Notes under the pieces: generated by a model
Seen by the model: only the letters and a program-made list of their open reading frames with translations
The model's database searches: none
Told to the model about the DNA's origin: nothing
In this document: one piece after another, positions 26,709-35,082 of the stretch
Position numbering within the stretch: position 1 is the stretch's first letter
Layout of the letters: the number at the start of each line of letters is the position of its first letter
Made by a program: the position numbers and the translations under genes
Source: JAJYSO01 sp964579505
Lineage (GTDB): Bacteria > Bacteroidota > Bacteroidia > Flavobacteriales > Flavobacteriaceae
Assembly: GCA_964579505.1 (NCBI GenBank)
Contig: CAZOGC010000006.1
Location: 62,001-126,000 of the forward strand
Direction: 5' to 3'
DNA length: 64,000 nt

Positions 26709-29006
26709 TTAGTGAGTTGCTTTGAGTGTAAATTGAGTTGATAGGGTTTTGGCAGAACTACCTCCCACAAATAGCTTAAAAACTCCCGGATCGTAAATGC
26801 GTTTTCCCTGAGTGTTGTAATATTTTAAATCATTTATAGAAAGCGTAAAATGTACAGTTTTTTGCTCTCCGGGTTTTAAAAATACTTTGTGAAAATCACA
26901 CAACCTTTTAACGGGCTGAGAGATTCGAGCAACTATATCTCGAAAATATAATTGTACGGTTTCTTCTCCGGCATAGGCTCCGTCGTTGGTTAGTGTTACA
27001 CTCACTTTCAATTTTTCGTTTGGCGTGATTTCGGTTTTATTTAATGTTAGTTTGTCGTAAGAAAAGTGGGTGTAGCTCAATCCATAGCCAAAGGGGTAAA
27101 GAGACTCATTAGGCACATCTAAATAACGTGTGGAATATTTGTTATGCCGCTCAAAAGGGTGGCCGGTAGCTAAGTGATTGTAGTAAATTGGAATTTGCCC
27201 TACAGTTCTTGGGAAAGACATGGTTAGTTTTCCGGAGGGGTTGTATTTGCCAAATAAAACATCGGCAATGGCTCGTCCTCCTTCGGTTCCGGGAAACCAT
27301 GTTTCTACAATGCTGGGAATATGGCGATCTGCCCAGGTTAAAACCAGCGGTCTTCCGTTACTCAGTAATAATACGATGGGTTTACTGGTTTTGTAAACGG
27401 CTTTTAAAAGTTTTAATTGATTTTTAGGTAAACGGATATCGCTCCTGCTAGCCGCTTCTCCGGACATACCTTGCGATTCTCCTAAACACATAATCACTAC
27501 ATCAGCTTGTTGTGCTGTCTTAACGGCTTCTGCAATTAATGCTTGTGGACTTTTGTTTGATAGTTTAATCTGTCCTCCCCAGTTGTTTAGCTTTCGCAGC
27601 ATGATGGTATCATCCGTAATGTTGGCGCCTTTGGCATAACGTAATTTGACATTCTCTTCTACAGCTTCTTTTATACCTTGATATATGCTTATGGCCTTAT
27701 GCCAGTCTCCGGTTCCCCACCAACTACCAATTATGTCGTGTTTATCTTTTGCTAAAGGTCCGATGATAGCAATAGTTCCTTCTTTTTTTAAAGGCAGTAA
27801 TTTTTTGTCGTTTTTTAATAAAACGATAGATTTTCGAGCCATTTTACGCGCGAAACGTAAATTTTCAGGCGTCATCATATCCTTTTTTGCCCTTTCTTTA
27901 TCAATATATTTATAGGGATTATCAAAAAGACCTAGATTATATTTGGCAGTTAGGACTCTTCGTACGGCTTGATTGATGGCTTTTTCAGTAACCCTTTTTT
28001 GATTGACAAGTTTTTTGAGTTGCGTGCTGTATGCCATTCCCATCATATCCATATCGGTTTGAGAAGTTAGTGCCTCTTGAGCCACTTGCATAGAATCGGC
28101 GGCAACCCCATGAGCATAAGCATATAAACCTCCTAAGGCTCCAAAATCAGAAACAACCATTCCTTTAAAGCCCCATTTTTTTCGGAGAATATCTACTAAA
28201 AGCCATTTGTTGATGGCTGCAGGAATACCATTTACAGTGTTAAAACTAGTCATTACAGAACCCACGCCGGCATCAATAGCAGCTTTGTATGGAGGAAAAT
28301 AGTATTGATACATTTTATGACGACTCATATCTACCGTATTGTAATCTCTACCAGCTTCAGAAGCGCCATAAAGCGCAAAGTGCTTTACGGTAGCCAGTAC
28401 GGTTGTGTCTGCTGCTAAGTTAGTGCCTTGGTATCCGTGAACATACGCTTTGGCAATTTGGCTGCCCAGCCAAGGGTCTTCACCGGATCCTTCCATTACA
28501 CGACCCCATCTGGGGTCTCTAGAAATATCGACCATAGGAGAAAAAACCCAATTTAGACCATCTGCAGAGGCTTCTTTTGCAGCAATTTGAGCGGCTCTTT
28601 TAATGGCTGTAGTATCCCAACTTGAAGCCATGGCCAATGGAATAGGGAAGATGGTTTTGTAGCCGTGAATAACATCAAATCCAAACATGAGTGGAATGTG
28701 CAAGCGTGAGTGCTTAACGGCTGCATCTTGTAGTTTTTTTAAATAGGTTGGGGTATAAGCATTAAAAACGGCTCCTACTTTCCCATCTTTTATATCTTTT
28801 AAAAGACCTTTAGCAAGCGTCTCTCCGGTTATTGCCATGTTGCTAGATAGCAGGTTTAGTTGCCCTATTTTTTCTTGCAACGTCATGTTGTTTATAAGAC
28901 TGTCTATAAAATGCTCTCTTTGACTAGCCGGCGCTTGGCGGTGTTTTTGGGCGCGTGTAACACTGCTACACAATAGGATTAAGCCGATAAGCAATAGCTT
29001 TTTCAT
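26709..29006 (-). CDS. GH3 beta-glucosidase, BglX-like, exported
   Basis: From the ATG at 29006 the protein has 765 residues, the same as E. coli BglX. A frame extension to 29045 would overlap the SGNH gene and puts 13 residues before a clean signal peptide (MKKLLLIGLILLCSSVTRAQ), so 29006 is preferred. The GH3 N-domain is recognisable by SPMVDISRDPRWGR, KHFALYGA and the nucleophile Asp287 in VVSDFGALGG. The C-domain follows with IAIIGPLAKDK and the fibronectin III-like end (LTLNKTEI to the C-terminus). It releases terminal beta-linked glucose (or related sugars) in the periplasm. It is in one operon with an SGNH hydrolase 2 bp upstream and an alcohol dehydrogenase downstream. Confidence 0.93.
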   Translation of the reverse strand: MKKLLLIGLILLCSSVTRAQKHRQAPASQREHFIDSLINNMTLQEKIGQLNLLSSNMAITGETLAKGLLKDIKDGKVGAVFNAYTPTYLKKLQDAAVKHSRLHIPLMFGFDVIHGYKTIFPIPLAMASSWDTTAIKRAAQIAAKEASADGLNWVFSPMVDISRDPRWGRVMEGSGEDPWLGSQIAKAYVHGYQGTNLAADTTVLATVKHFALYGASEAGRDYNTVDMSRHKMYQYYFPPYKAAIDAGVGSVMTSFNTVNGIPAAINKWLLVDILRKKWGFKGMVVSDFGALGGLYAYAHGVAADSMQVAQEALTSQTDMDMMGMAYSTQLKKLVNQKRVTEKAINQAVRRVLTAKYNLGLFDNPYKYIDKERAKKDMMTPENLRFARKMARKSIVLLKNDKKLLPLKKEGTIAIIGPLAKDKHDIIGSWWGTGDWHKAISIYQGIKEAVEENVKLRYAKGANITDDTIMLRKLNNWGGQIKLSNKSPQALIAEAVKTAQQADVVIMCLGESQGMSGEAASRSDIRLPKNQLKLLKAVYKTSKPIVLLLSNGRPLVLTWADRHIPSIVETWFPGTEGGRAIADVLFGKYNPSGKLTMSFPRTVGQIPIYYNHLATGHPFERHNKYSTRYLDVPNESLYPFGYGLSYTHFSYDKLTLNKTEITPNEKLKVSVTLTNDGAYAGEETVQLYFRDIVARISQPVKRLCDFHKVFLKPGEQKTVHFTLSINDLKYYNTQGKRIYDPGVFKLFVGGSSAKTLSTQFTLKATH

Positions 29007-29008
29007 AA

Positions 29009-29680
29009 TTACTTCATCAAATAAGGTTGAATAGCTTTTTGCCATATTTTATACCCTTTTGTATTCATATGCAGCATATCATCGCCAAACAATTCAGGGC
29101 GTGCACGGCCATAATCATCTAACATTGGGTGCCAGATGTCTACAAAATCGGTATTTTTTTCGTTGTTAAGAAAAGTTTTAATTTCCCAATTTGCCTTTTG
29201 CATAACCGGAAAAAACGCTTTTCGGCTGGGACTGGGTTTAATAGAAATATAGGTTATTTGTACGTGAGGTAATTTTGAACGTATTTTATGATAGAGCACT
29301 TTAAACCGAGTTAAAATACTGTCTGCAGAAATTTTTGGTGTTACCGCGTCGTTGTCTCCTTCATAAATAACAATTTGTTTTGGGTGGTATGGAAAGATGA
29401 TATCTTTTGCATAGCGGGTTGCATTTACTAGAGTAGAGCCCCCAAACCCTCTGTTTATAATAGTGTGATCTGGAAAATAATTTTGCACATCTTGCCAACG
29501 CGTAAAAGAAGAGCTACCAATAAATAAAATGGCGTGCTGTGGAGGCGGGTTTTTTAGATCCTGTTTTTTGAAATTTTGAATATCATTCCAAAAAGGAGGT
29601 GTTTTTTCTTGAGCGCAAACTGATGTAGCCGAAACAAAGAGAAAGAGGATACTAAAAGCGATGTTTAAATTAAATCTCAT
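29009..29680 (-). CDS. SGNH/GDSL-family hydrolase, exported
   Basis: From the ATG at 29680 the protein has 223 residues with a signal peptide (MRFNLNIAFSILFLFVSATS). A TTG at 29707 would add nine polar residues and is less likely. Block I is IGSSSFTRW with Ser57 as the probable nucleophile, block II has NRGFGGS, block III is GDND (109-112 region), and block V has Asp201 and His204 (DMLHMN). Such enzymes remove acetyl or acyl groups from sugars and lipids. It is the first gene of the operon SGNH-GH3-alcohol dehydrogenase-esterase, so a carbohydrate deacylase acting before the beta-glucosidase is likely. Confidence 0.85.
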   Translation of the reverse strand: MRFNLNIAFSILFLFVSATSVCAQEKTPPFWNDIQNFKKQDLKNPPPQHAILFIGSSSFTRWQDVQNYFPDHTIINRGFGGSTLVNATRYAKDIIFPYHPKQIVIYEGDNDAVTPKISADSILTRFKVLYHKIRSKLPHVQITYISIKPSPSRKAFFPVMQKANWEIKTFLNNEKNTDFVDIWHPMLDDYGRARPELFGDDMLHMNTKGYKIWQKAIQPYLMK

Positions 29681-29690
29681 GAACTGTTTT

Positions 29691-29750
29691 TTTGTACATT
29701 TGGTCAAACAATGTACAAAAATGACCGAAATAATGACGTTTGTTGTACAA
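29691..29750. promoter_or_regulatory. Cluster of TGTACA boxes with a perfect 10-bp inverted repeat, candidate operator
   Basis: TTTGTACATT (29691-29700) and AATGTACAAA (29710-29719) form a perfect 10-bp inverted repeat with a 9-bp spacer. A third copy, TTGTACAA, is at 29743-29750. All three lie in the 110-bp divergent spacer between the SGNH and CBM-esterase genes. TACATTTG at 29695-29702 also fits the TAnnTTTG -7 element on the plus strand, so a bound protein could block or position polymerase. Confidence 0.5.
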
Positions 29751-29790
29751 AATGGATAATTTAGTTATACATCTGAATAATTTTATCAAA

Positions 29791-30951
29791 ATGAAAAGAT
29801 TTCCACTTTTTGTAATTGCTCTTTTGGGCGTGCAATTATTAACTGCTCAGGTAACCTTAAAGGTTATAACAGTTCCTGAAAATACTCCGACCAATGCGAC
29901 TCTTTATGTGGCAGGTACCTTTAACGGTTGGAACCCTTCGAAGACAAAAATGAAAAAAAATAAACAAGGTGTTTATACACTTACGATTCCGGAGGGGAAA
30001 GGAGAAGTTTCCTATAAATTCACTTTGGGAAGTTGGAGCAAGGCTGAAGGAAGCAAAAATGGAGGTTTTTTGCCTAACCGAACGTTTACATTTACCGGGA
30101 AGCCACAAGTTTTTAAGCTAACTATTCAGTCTTGGGAAAAACATACACAGAAAAAACAAATTACACCAATTTCTGCTAATGTTAAGGTGTTAGATACTGC
30201 ATTTTTGATTCCTCAACTAAATCGCAAACGCCGTATATGGATATATCTTCCTCCCGATTACAAAAACAGTACAAAAACATATCCGGTATTGTATATGGAA
30301 GATGGGCAGAACCTTTTTGATCCGAAAACTTCTTTTTCAGGTTCTTGGGCGGTAGGCACAACGATGGACTCATTATTTGCACATGGCGATTATGGCGCTA
30401 TTGTGGTGGGAGTTGATAACGGAGAGTATAAGAGAATTGATGAGTACACCCCTTGGGAAAACCCAAAATATGGTGGTGGTGAAGGCGATTTATATGTACA
30501 GTTTATTGCGAACACACTTAAACCGTATATTGATGCACATTATAGAACAAAACCGGGAAAAAAATACAGTGCGCTTATTGGTAGTTCTTTGGGAGCGTTA
30601 ATTTCTACTTATGCAGGAGTGAAGTATAGCGAAGAATTTGGTAAAGTAGGAGCGTTGAGTCCGGCTTATTGGATTGTTTTAAGTGAGCTAAAAGATTATA
30701 TCCTTCATTCTTCAGCTAATTTGGCACACACTAAAATTTATTTTGTGGCGGGTAGTAACGAAAAGGTAGATGGATATAAAGAAAGTGAATATGTGAGTCA
30801 GGATATAGAAACTATAAAAAAAGCAATGATGACTAAAGGGCTGAAAAAAAAGAATATCTTGGTAAAAATTGATGCGTATGGGGAGCATAATGAACGCTAT
30901 TGGCGGGGTGAGTTTGCTGCACTTTACCAATGGTTGTTTAAGGGCTTGTAG
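29791..30951 (+). CDS. Secreted alpha/beta-hydrolase esterase with N-terminal glycogen-binding (CBM48-like) domain
   Basis: The chosen ATG at 29791 gives 386 residues starting with a signal peptide (MKRFPLFVIALLGVQLLTAQ). An in-frame ATG at 29740 would add 17 residues before it. Residues about 22-110 form a CBM48-like beta domain (LYVAGTFNGWNPSKTKM, then GVYTLTIPEGKGEVSYKFTLG). The rest is a CE1/esterase-D-type hydrolase with IWIYLPPDY, LYMEDGQNLFD, the nucleophile elbow GSSLGALIS and the histidine in YGEHNERYW. CBM48-CE1 combinations include feruloyl and acetyl esterases acting on plant glycans. The gene diverges from the SGNH-GH3 operon and converges with the starch genes. Confidence 0.82.
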   Translation: MKRFPLFVIALLGVQLLTAQVTLKVITVPENTPTNATLYVAGTFNGWNPSKTKMKKNKQGVYTLTIPEGKGEVSYKFTLGSWSKAEGSKNGGFLPNRTFTFTGKPQVFKLTIQSWEKHTQKKQITPISANVKVLDTAFLIPQLNRKRRIWIYLPPDYKNSTKTYPVLYMEDGQNLFDPKTSFSGSWAVGTTMDSLFAHGDYGAIVVGVDNGEYKRIDEYTPWENPKYGGGEGDLYVQFIANTLKPYIDAHYRTKPGKKYSALIGSSLGALISTYAGVKYSEEFGKVGALSPAYWIVLSELKDYILHSSANLAHTKIYFVAGSNEKVDGYKESEYVSQDIETIKKAMMTKGLKKKNILVKIDAYGEHNERYWRGEFAALYQWLFKGL

Positions 30952-30970
30952 TGCTGTAAGTATATAAAAT

Positions 30971-31003
30971 AACGGCTTCAAGTAGAATGTTGAAGCCGTT
31001 TTT
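30971..31003. terminator. Bidirectional hairpin terminator between the esterase and the SusA-like gene
   Basis: AACGGCTTCAA (30971-30981) and TTGAAGCCGTT (30990-31000) form a perfect 11-bp stem with an 8-nt loop. On the plus strand the stem is followed by a short T-run; on the minus strand it is followed by ATTTTATA. It serves two convergent genes. Confidence 0.75.
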
Positions 31004-31022
31004 AGTGTATAAAGGTAGTTGG

Positions 31023-32879
31023 TTATTTATCTTGTAACACGAGTATTAGGGGTGTTTTTCCTTTGATAGTTAAAGATTGGGTTAACGCGTAACGCTTTCC
31101 GGTTAAGATATCTTTTCCTTGCGTAAAATCTTTAAGCCCTTCTTTAAATCTGCTTAAAGAAAGGGTTTGTGTTTTCGGATTATTGTTTAAAATAACCATA
31201 ACCGTTTCTTTAGGAGTATATCTAAAATAAACATATACGTTGTTTTGCGGTAAAAACTGCAACGTTTTCCCGGTATGAACAGCTTCGGATTGTTGGCGCC
31301 AATTCAAAAGTTTTTTGGTAAAGTTGAAATACTCATTTTGGCGATTATTTCTTCCTGAGACGGTAAAAGCGTTGTTTACATCACCTTTCCAACCTCCGGG
31401 GAAATCACGTCGAATATCGCCGTCGCCATTACCTTTACTTCCGCCCATTCCAATCTCTGATCCGTAGTAAATTTGAGGAATGCCGCGTACGGTCATCAGT
31501 AAAGACATCGCTAGTTTGTAATCTTCAAATTCAGGATAGTTTTGGTTAAAACGATTGGTGTCGTGATTTTCAAGAAACACTAATAAATTATTGGTGTTGG
31601 TATAAAGAAAGTCGTTTACAAAGTTGCCGTATATTCGCATCATTCCGGTATTCCAACCTTGTTTATCTTCATGAAAAGCTTGTCCAATAGCATCTGTTAA
31701 GGTAAAATCCATCACTGAAGGTAAATGTGAGTTGTATCCCTGAATGGCTCCTATTTTACTGTCTTTTTGCCAGTATGCAATTTGTGCTTGGTCGTGCATC
31801 CACACCTCACCTACAATGTTAAAATGCGGATACTCAGTCATAATATATTGTGTCCATTTAGCAATCCCTTCCTTGTCGTTATACGGATAGGTATCTACTC
31901 TAAATCCATCTAACCCGGCATATTCTATCCACCAAGTGGCATTTTGTTCCATATAAGTTAAAACTAAGGGATTAGATTGGTTCATATCCGGCATAGAAGT
32001 ATCAAACCAACCATCCATACAAATCTTGGCGTCAATTTTGGCAGCATGTGGATCAAATTGAGTTTCCATTCTATAATTACTTCGTTTAAACCCATTCTTA
32101 CCATCTGCCCAATAATGAATCCAATCTTTGGCGGGTAAGTCTTTAATAATCCAACTTTGTGATCCCCAGTGATTGGTTACATAATCCATAATGAGTTTCA
32201 TATCGCGTTGATGAAGTTCATTGGCTAATTTTTTATAGTCTTTGTTAGATCCAAATCGAGGATCTATTTTATAATAATTGCTCTGGGCGTATCCATGATA
32301 AGAAAAAGAAGGTTCATTATCTTCTAAGAGAGGAGTGCTCCAGATGGCAGTAACCCCCAGTTCTTTTAAGTAGTCTAGGTGATTAATAATACCTTCAATA
32401 TCTCCTCCGTGGCGTCCGTTAGGGTCTTTTCGATTGGCTTTGTCGGGCATACCTTTTACAGAATCGTTATGTGGATTACCGTTGGCAAACCGGTCAGGCA
32501 TCAGTAGATAAATGACATCAGTACTATTAAACCCTTTCCGTTGTGCAGAATGTTTTTTTCTCTTTTTAAATTCATACGAAAGATGCTGTACCGTTTTTCC
32601 GTTCTTTTTAAAATTGAGTCGATATTTTCCCGGAGTAATCCCCTGTGTGTTAATGGTGATAAACAGGTAATTAGGATTGGCTACTTGGGTGATATTTACA
32701 ATCGGAATATCAGCCGCAAATTCAGGTGTTAACGTTTGAATGTTTTGCCCGTATACAAGTAATTGTAGTTGCGTGTGTTTCATACCGCTCCACCAAAAGG
32801 GTGGCTCCATTTTTTTGACTTGGGCAAAGGTGTTGCTCAACGTAAAAAGGGCGAAGGCTATAATGAATAGTCTTTTCAT
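31023..32879 (-). CDS. GH13 neopullulanase/cyclomaltodextrinase-like enzyme (SusA-like), exported
   Basis: The 618-residue protein has a signal peptide (MKRLFIIAFALFTLSNTFAQ) and no lipobox, so it is probably periplasmic. An N-terminal Ig-like domain (about 22-110, WWSGMKHTQLQLLVYG) precedes the GH13 barrel with DYVTNHWG, DGFRVDTYPY (nucleophile), GEVWMHD (acid/base) and ENHDTNRF. This layout matches SusA-type neopullulanases that cut imported malto-oligosaccharides. It is the last gene of a five-gene operon that also encodes the maltose carrier, beta-phosphoglucomutase, GH65 phosphorylase and GH97 glucosidase, 11 bp after the GH97 gene. The symbol is not assigned because orthology to Bacteroides susA was not tested. 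Confidence 0.93.
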   Translation of the reverse strand: MKRLFIIAFALFTLSNTFAQVKKMEPPFWWSGMKHTQLQLLVYGQNIQTLTPEFAADIPIVNITQVANPNYLFITINTQGITPGKYRLNFKKNGKTVQHLSYEFKKRKKHSAQRKGFNSTDVIYLLMPDRFANGNPHNDSVKGMPDKANRKDPNGRHGGDIEGIINHLDYLKELGVTAIWSTPLLEDNEPSFSYHGYAQSNYYKIDPRFGSNKDYKKLANELHQRDMKLIMDYVTNHWGSQSWIIKDLPAKDWIHYWADGKNGFKRSNYRMETQFDPHAAKIDAKICMDGWFDTSMPDMNQSNPLVLTYMEQNATWWIEYAGLDGFRVDTYPYNDKEGIAKWTQYIMTEYPHFNIVGEVWMHDQAQIAYWQKDSKIGAIQGYNSHLPSVMDFTLTDAIGQAFHEDKQGWNTGMMRIYGNFVNDFLYTNTNNLLVFLENHDTNRFNQNYPEFEDYKLAMSLLMTVRGIPQIYYGSEIGMGGSKGNGDGDIRRDFPGGWKGDVNNAFTVSGRNNRQNEYFNFTKKLLNWRQQSEAVHTGKTLQFLPQNNVYVYFRYTPKETVMVILNNNPKTQTLSLSRFKEGLKDFTQGKDILTGKRYALTQSLTIKGKTPLILVLQDK

Positions 32880-32890
32880 AGTGTTTTAAA

Positions 32891-35062
32891 TTATTTTATT
32901 TCAATAAGGCTAATAGCAAATCCGCCACCCGGGGTAGAGGTTAAGGTCAATTTGGAGCGGCTTGTCACTGTTTTTTCCGTGATTTTGTACGCCTGTGGGT
33001 TGGTTTTGTAATTGGCGTCTATGGCATCGGCATAAATTGTAGCACGGTATTTTTTACCTTTGTCTAAGAAAGCCAATTTTAGGGTGGTTGTGCGTTTGTG
33101 ATAGCCATTTACATTGCCTACAAACCAGTTGTTACTGTTTTTATCTTTGCGTGCTACGGTGATGTACTGACCGGGCTCTGCTTCTAAATATTTTGAGTCT
33201 TGCCAAGCCACCGGAACGTCTTTTATAAATTGAAAAGCATCCGGAAAACGTTGGTAATTTTTAATTAGATCTGCTGCCATTTGAAAAGGACTGTACATGG
33301 TGACGTATAACCCCAGTTGGTTGGCAATTGTGGCATTGACATGCGAATGATTGTTAGGGTTGAGTTTGCTTACATCCATCTCAAAAATACCGGGCGTATA
33401 ATCCATCGGACCTCCTTTAAGACGAGTAAACGGTAAGATAGTTACCAGATTAGGTTTAGACCCGCCAAAGGCTTGGAATTCGGTCCCTCTAGCCGATTCT
33501 TGCGCCAGTAAGTTAGGCCAAGTTCTAGACAAACCGGTCATATGTACGGCCTCGTGTGCATCGACCATAATGTGATATTTAGCCGCTTTTTTTACCGCAT
33601 ACAAATAGTGGTTTACCATAAATTGGCTGTAGTGATAATATCCTTTTGGAATAATGTCGCCTACATAACCACTTTTTACGGCATTATAACCGTTGGCTAC
33701 CATAAATTGATAAGCGGTATCTAGTTGTCGTTCGTAGTTTCTTACCGAGCTTGAAGTTTCGTGGTGCATAATAATTTTTACACCATTCTTTTTAGCATAT
33801 TGATGAAGGGCATCAACGTCAAAGTCAGGGTAAGGAGTCACAAAATCAAACACCTTGCGTTTATGGTGCCCAAACCAGTCTTCCCAGCCAATATCCCAAC
33901 CTTCTACCAACACGGCATCAAATCCGTTTTTGGCGGCAAAATCTATGTAATCTTTTACGTGTTTGGTGTTGGCCCCGTGTCTTCCGTTAGGGGTCGCTTT
34001 GTTGTAATCGGTAACTCCCAGTTTTACCGCCTTAAAATCATCGGTGTAAGCCCACGTACTTTTTCCGGTAATCATTTCCCACCAAACCCCTACGTATTTT
34101 ATGGGTTTAATCCAAGAGGTGTTTTTGATTTTTGAAGGTTCGTTGAGGTTATAAATCAGTTTTGAAGCCAGTATATCACGCGCGTCATCACTGATAATTA
34201 AAGTTCGCCAAGGGGTGTTAAAGGGGGCTAAGAGGAATGCTTTATCACCAAAAGCATTAGGGGTTAAATGAGTTTTAAAAACTAAAGTGGTATCGTTTAG
34301 TTCTAAATTCATTGCCGGATAATTAATGAGAGCTGCTTCGTGAATATTAATGTATGCACCATCGTTAGTTTTGAGTAACAAAGGCGTTTGTACGCCGGTT
34401 TTTGAAAAGGAGGTTTGCGAAGCATTAGAGGTATAGGCTTTGTCAAACAAACTTCGAATTTCAGAGAGTTTAGAGATGGTATAGTCGTATTCTTCGGTAT
34501 CGTAATCGCCGGGAATCCAAAAAGCTTTGTAATTGCCGGCCATAGCAAATTGTGTTTTTTCATTTTTAACCACAAAATAGGTGAGGTGGTTTTGTTGTGG
34601 AAATTCATACCGAAATCCCAATCCGTCATTAAATAATCGAAACCGAATAACGAGTTGACGGTTGGTAGCAGGTTGATTTAAGGTAACCGCCATTTCTTTA
34701 TAGTGATTGCGAATACTTGAAACCTCGCCCCAAACAGGCGTCCAATTTTCATCAAAAGAAGCGCGCTGCACGTCGGTTTCTTTAAACCCTGAATAGAAAT
34801 TTGTTAATTGGGTAGCCTTTTTTTTATCTATTTTGGTCATTTTAGAAAAGGCCAATTCGGTAGTTTTCCGTTCAAATTTAAACCCGAGTTTACTGGGTTT
34901 TACAATGATTTCTCCCTTATAAGAAAGCTGATACATAGGCTCTCCTTTTGCCGAAAGAGAAAAAGAAAGTTGAAAATTTCCATCGGGAGAGGTTAAGGTC
35001 TGCCCACTGGTGGTACCTATCCACAGCAAGGCAAAGAATAAACAAAAGAATACTTTTTTCAT
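32891..35062 (-). CDS. GH97 alpha-glucosidase, inverting type (SusB-like), exported
   Basis: The 723-residue protein has a signal peptide (FFCLFFALLWIGTTSGQ). The GH97 pattern is clear. The HHETSSSV motif supplies the catalytic His/Glu at about residue 434, Glu is at about 503 in DAHEAVHMTG, and Glu is at about 527 in RGTEF. These align, about five residues earlier, with Glu439, Glu508 and Glu532 of the inverting Bacteroides SusB; the nucleophile Asp of retaining GH97 enzymes is not expected here. It releases glucose from the non-reducing end of malto-oligosaccharides in the periplasm. Gaps to neighbours are 20 bp (GH65) and 11 bp (GH13). Confidence 0.93.
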   Translation of the reverse strand: MKKVFFCLFFALLWIGTTSGQTLTSPDGNFQLSFSLSAKGEPMYQLSYKGEIIVKPSKLGFKFERKTTELAFSKMTKIDKKKATQLTNFYSGFKETDVQRASFDENWTPVWGEVSSIRNHYKEMAVTLNQPATNRQLVIRFRLFNDGLGFRYEFPQQNHLTYFVVKNEKTQFAMAGNYKAFWIPGDYDTEEYDYTISKLSEIRSLFDKAYTSNASQTSFSKTGVQTPLLLKTNDGAYINIHEAALINYPAMNLELNDTTLVFKTHLTPNAFGDKAFLLAPFNTPWRTLIISDDARDILASKLIYNLNEPSKIKNTSWIKPIKYVGVWWEMITGKSTWAYTDDFKAVKLGVTDYNKATPNGRHGANTKHVKDYIDFAAKNGFDAVLVEGWDIGWEDWFGHHKRKVFDFVTPYPDFDVDALHQYAKKNGVKIIMHHETSSSVRNYERQLDTAYQFMVANGYNAVKSGYVGDIIPKGYYHYSQFMVNHYLYAVKKAAKYHIMVDAHEAVHMTGLSRTWPNLLAQESARGTEFQAFGGSKPNLVTILPFTRLKGGPMDYTPGIFEMDVSKLNPNNHSHVNATIANQLGLYVTMYSPFQMAADLIKNYQRFPDAFQFIKDVPVAWQDSKYLEAEPGQYITVARKDKNSNNWFVGNVNGYHKRTTTLKLAFLDKGKKYRATIYADAIDANYKTNPQAYKITEKTVTSRSKLTLTSTPGGGFAISLIEIK

Positions 35063-35082
35063 AATAATTAGGCTTAAGGGAT

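Noticed and set aside
33761..34135. Open frame of 124 codons on the plus strand inside the GH97 gene
   Set aside because: It is antisense to a clearly conserved gene, has no recognisable domain and reads as low-complexity aromatic residues.
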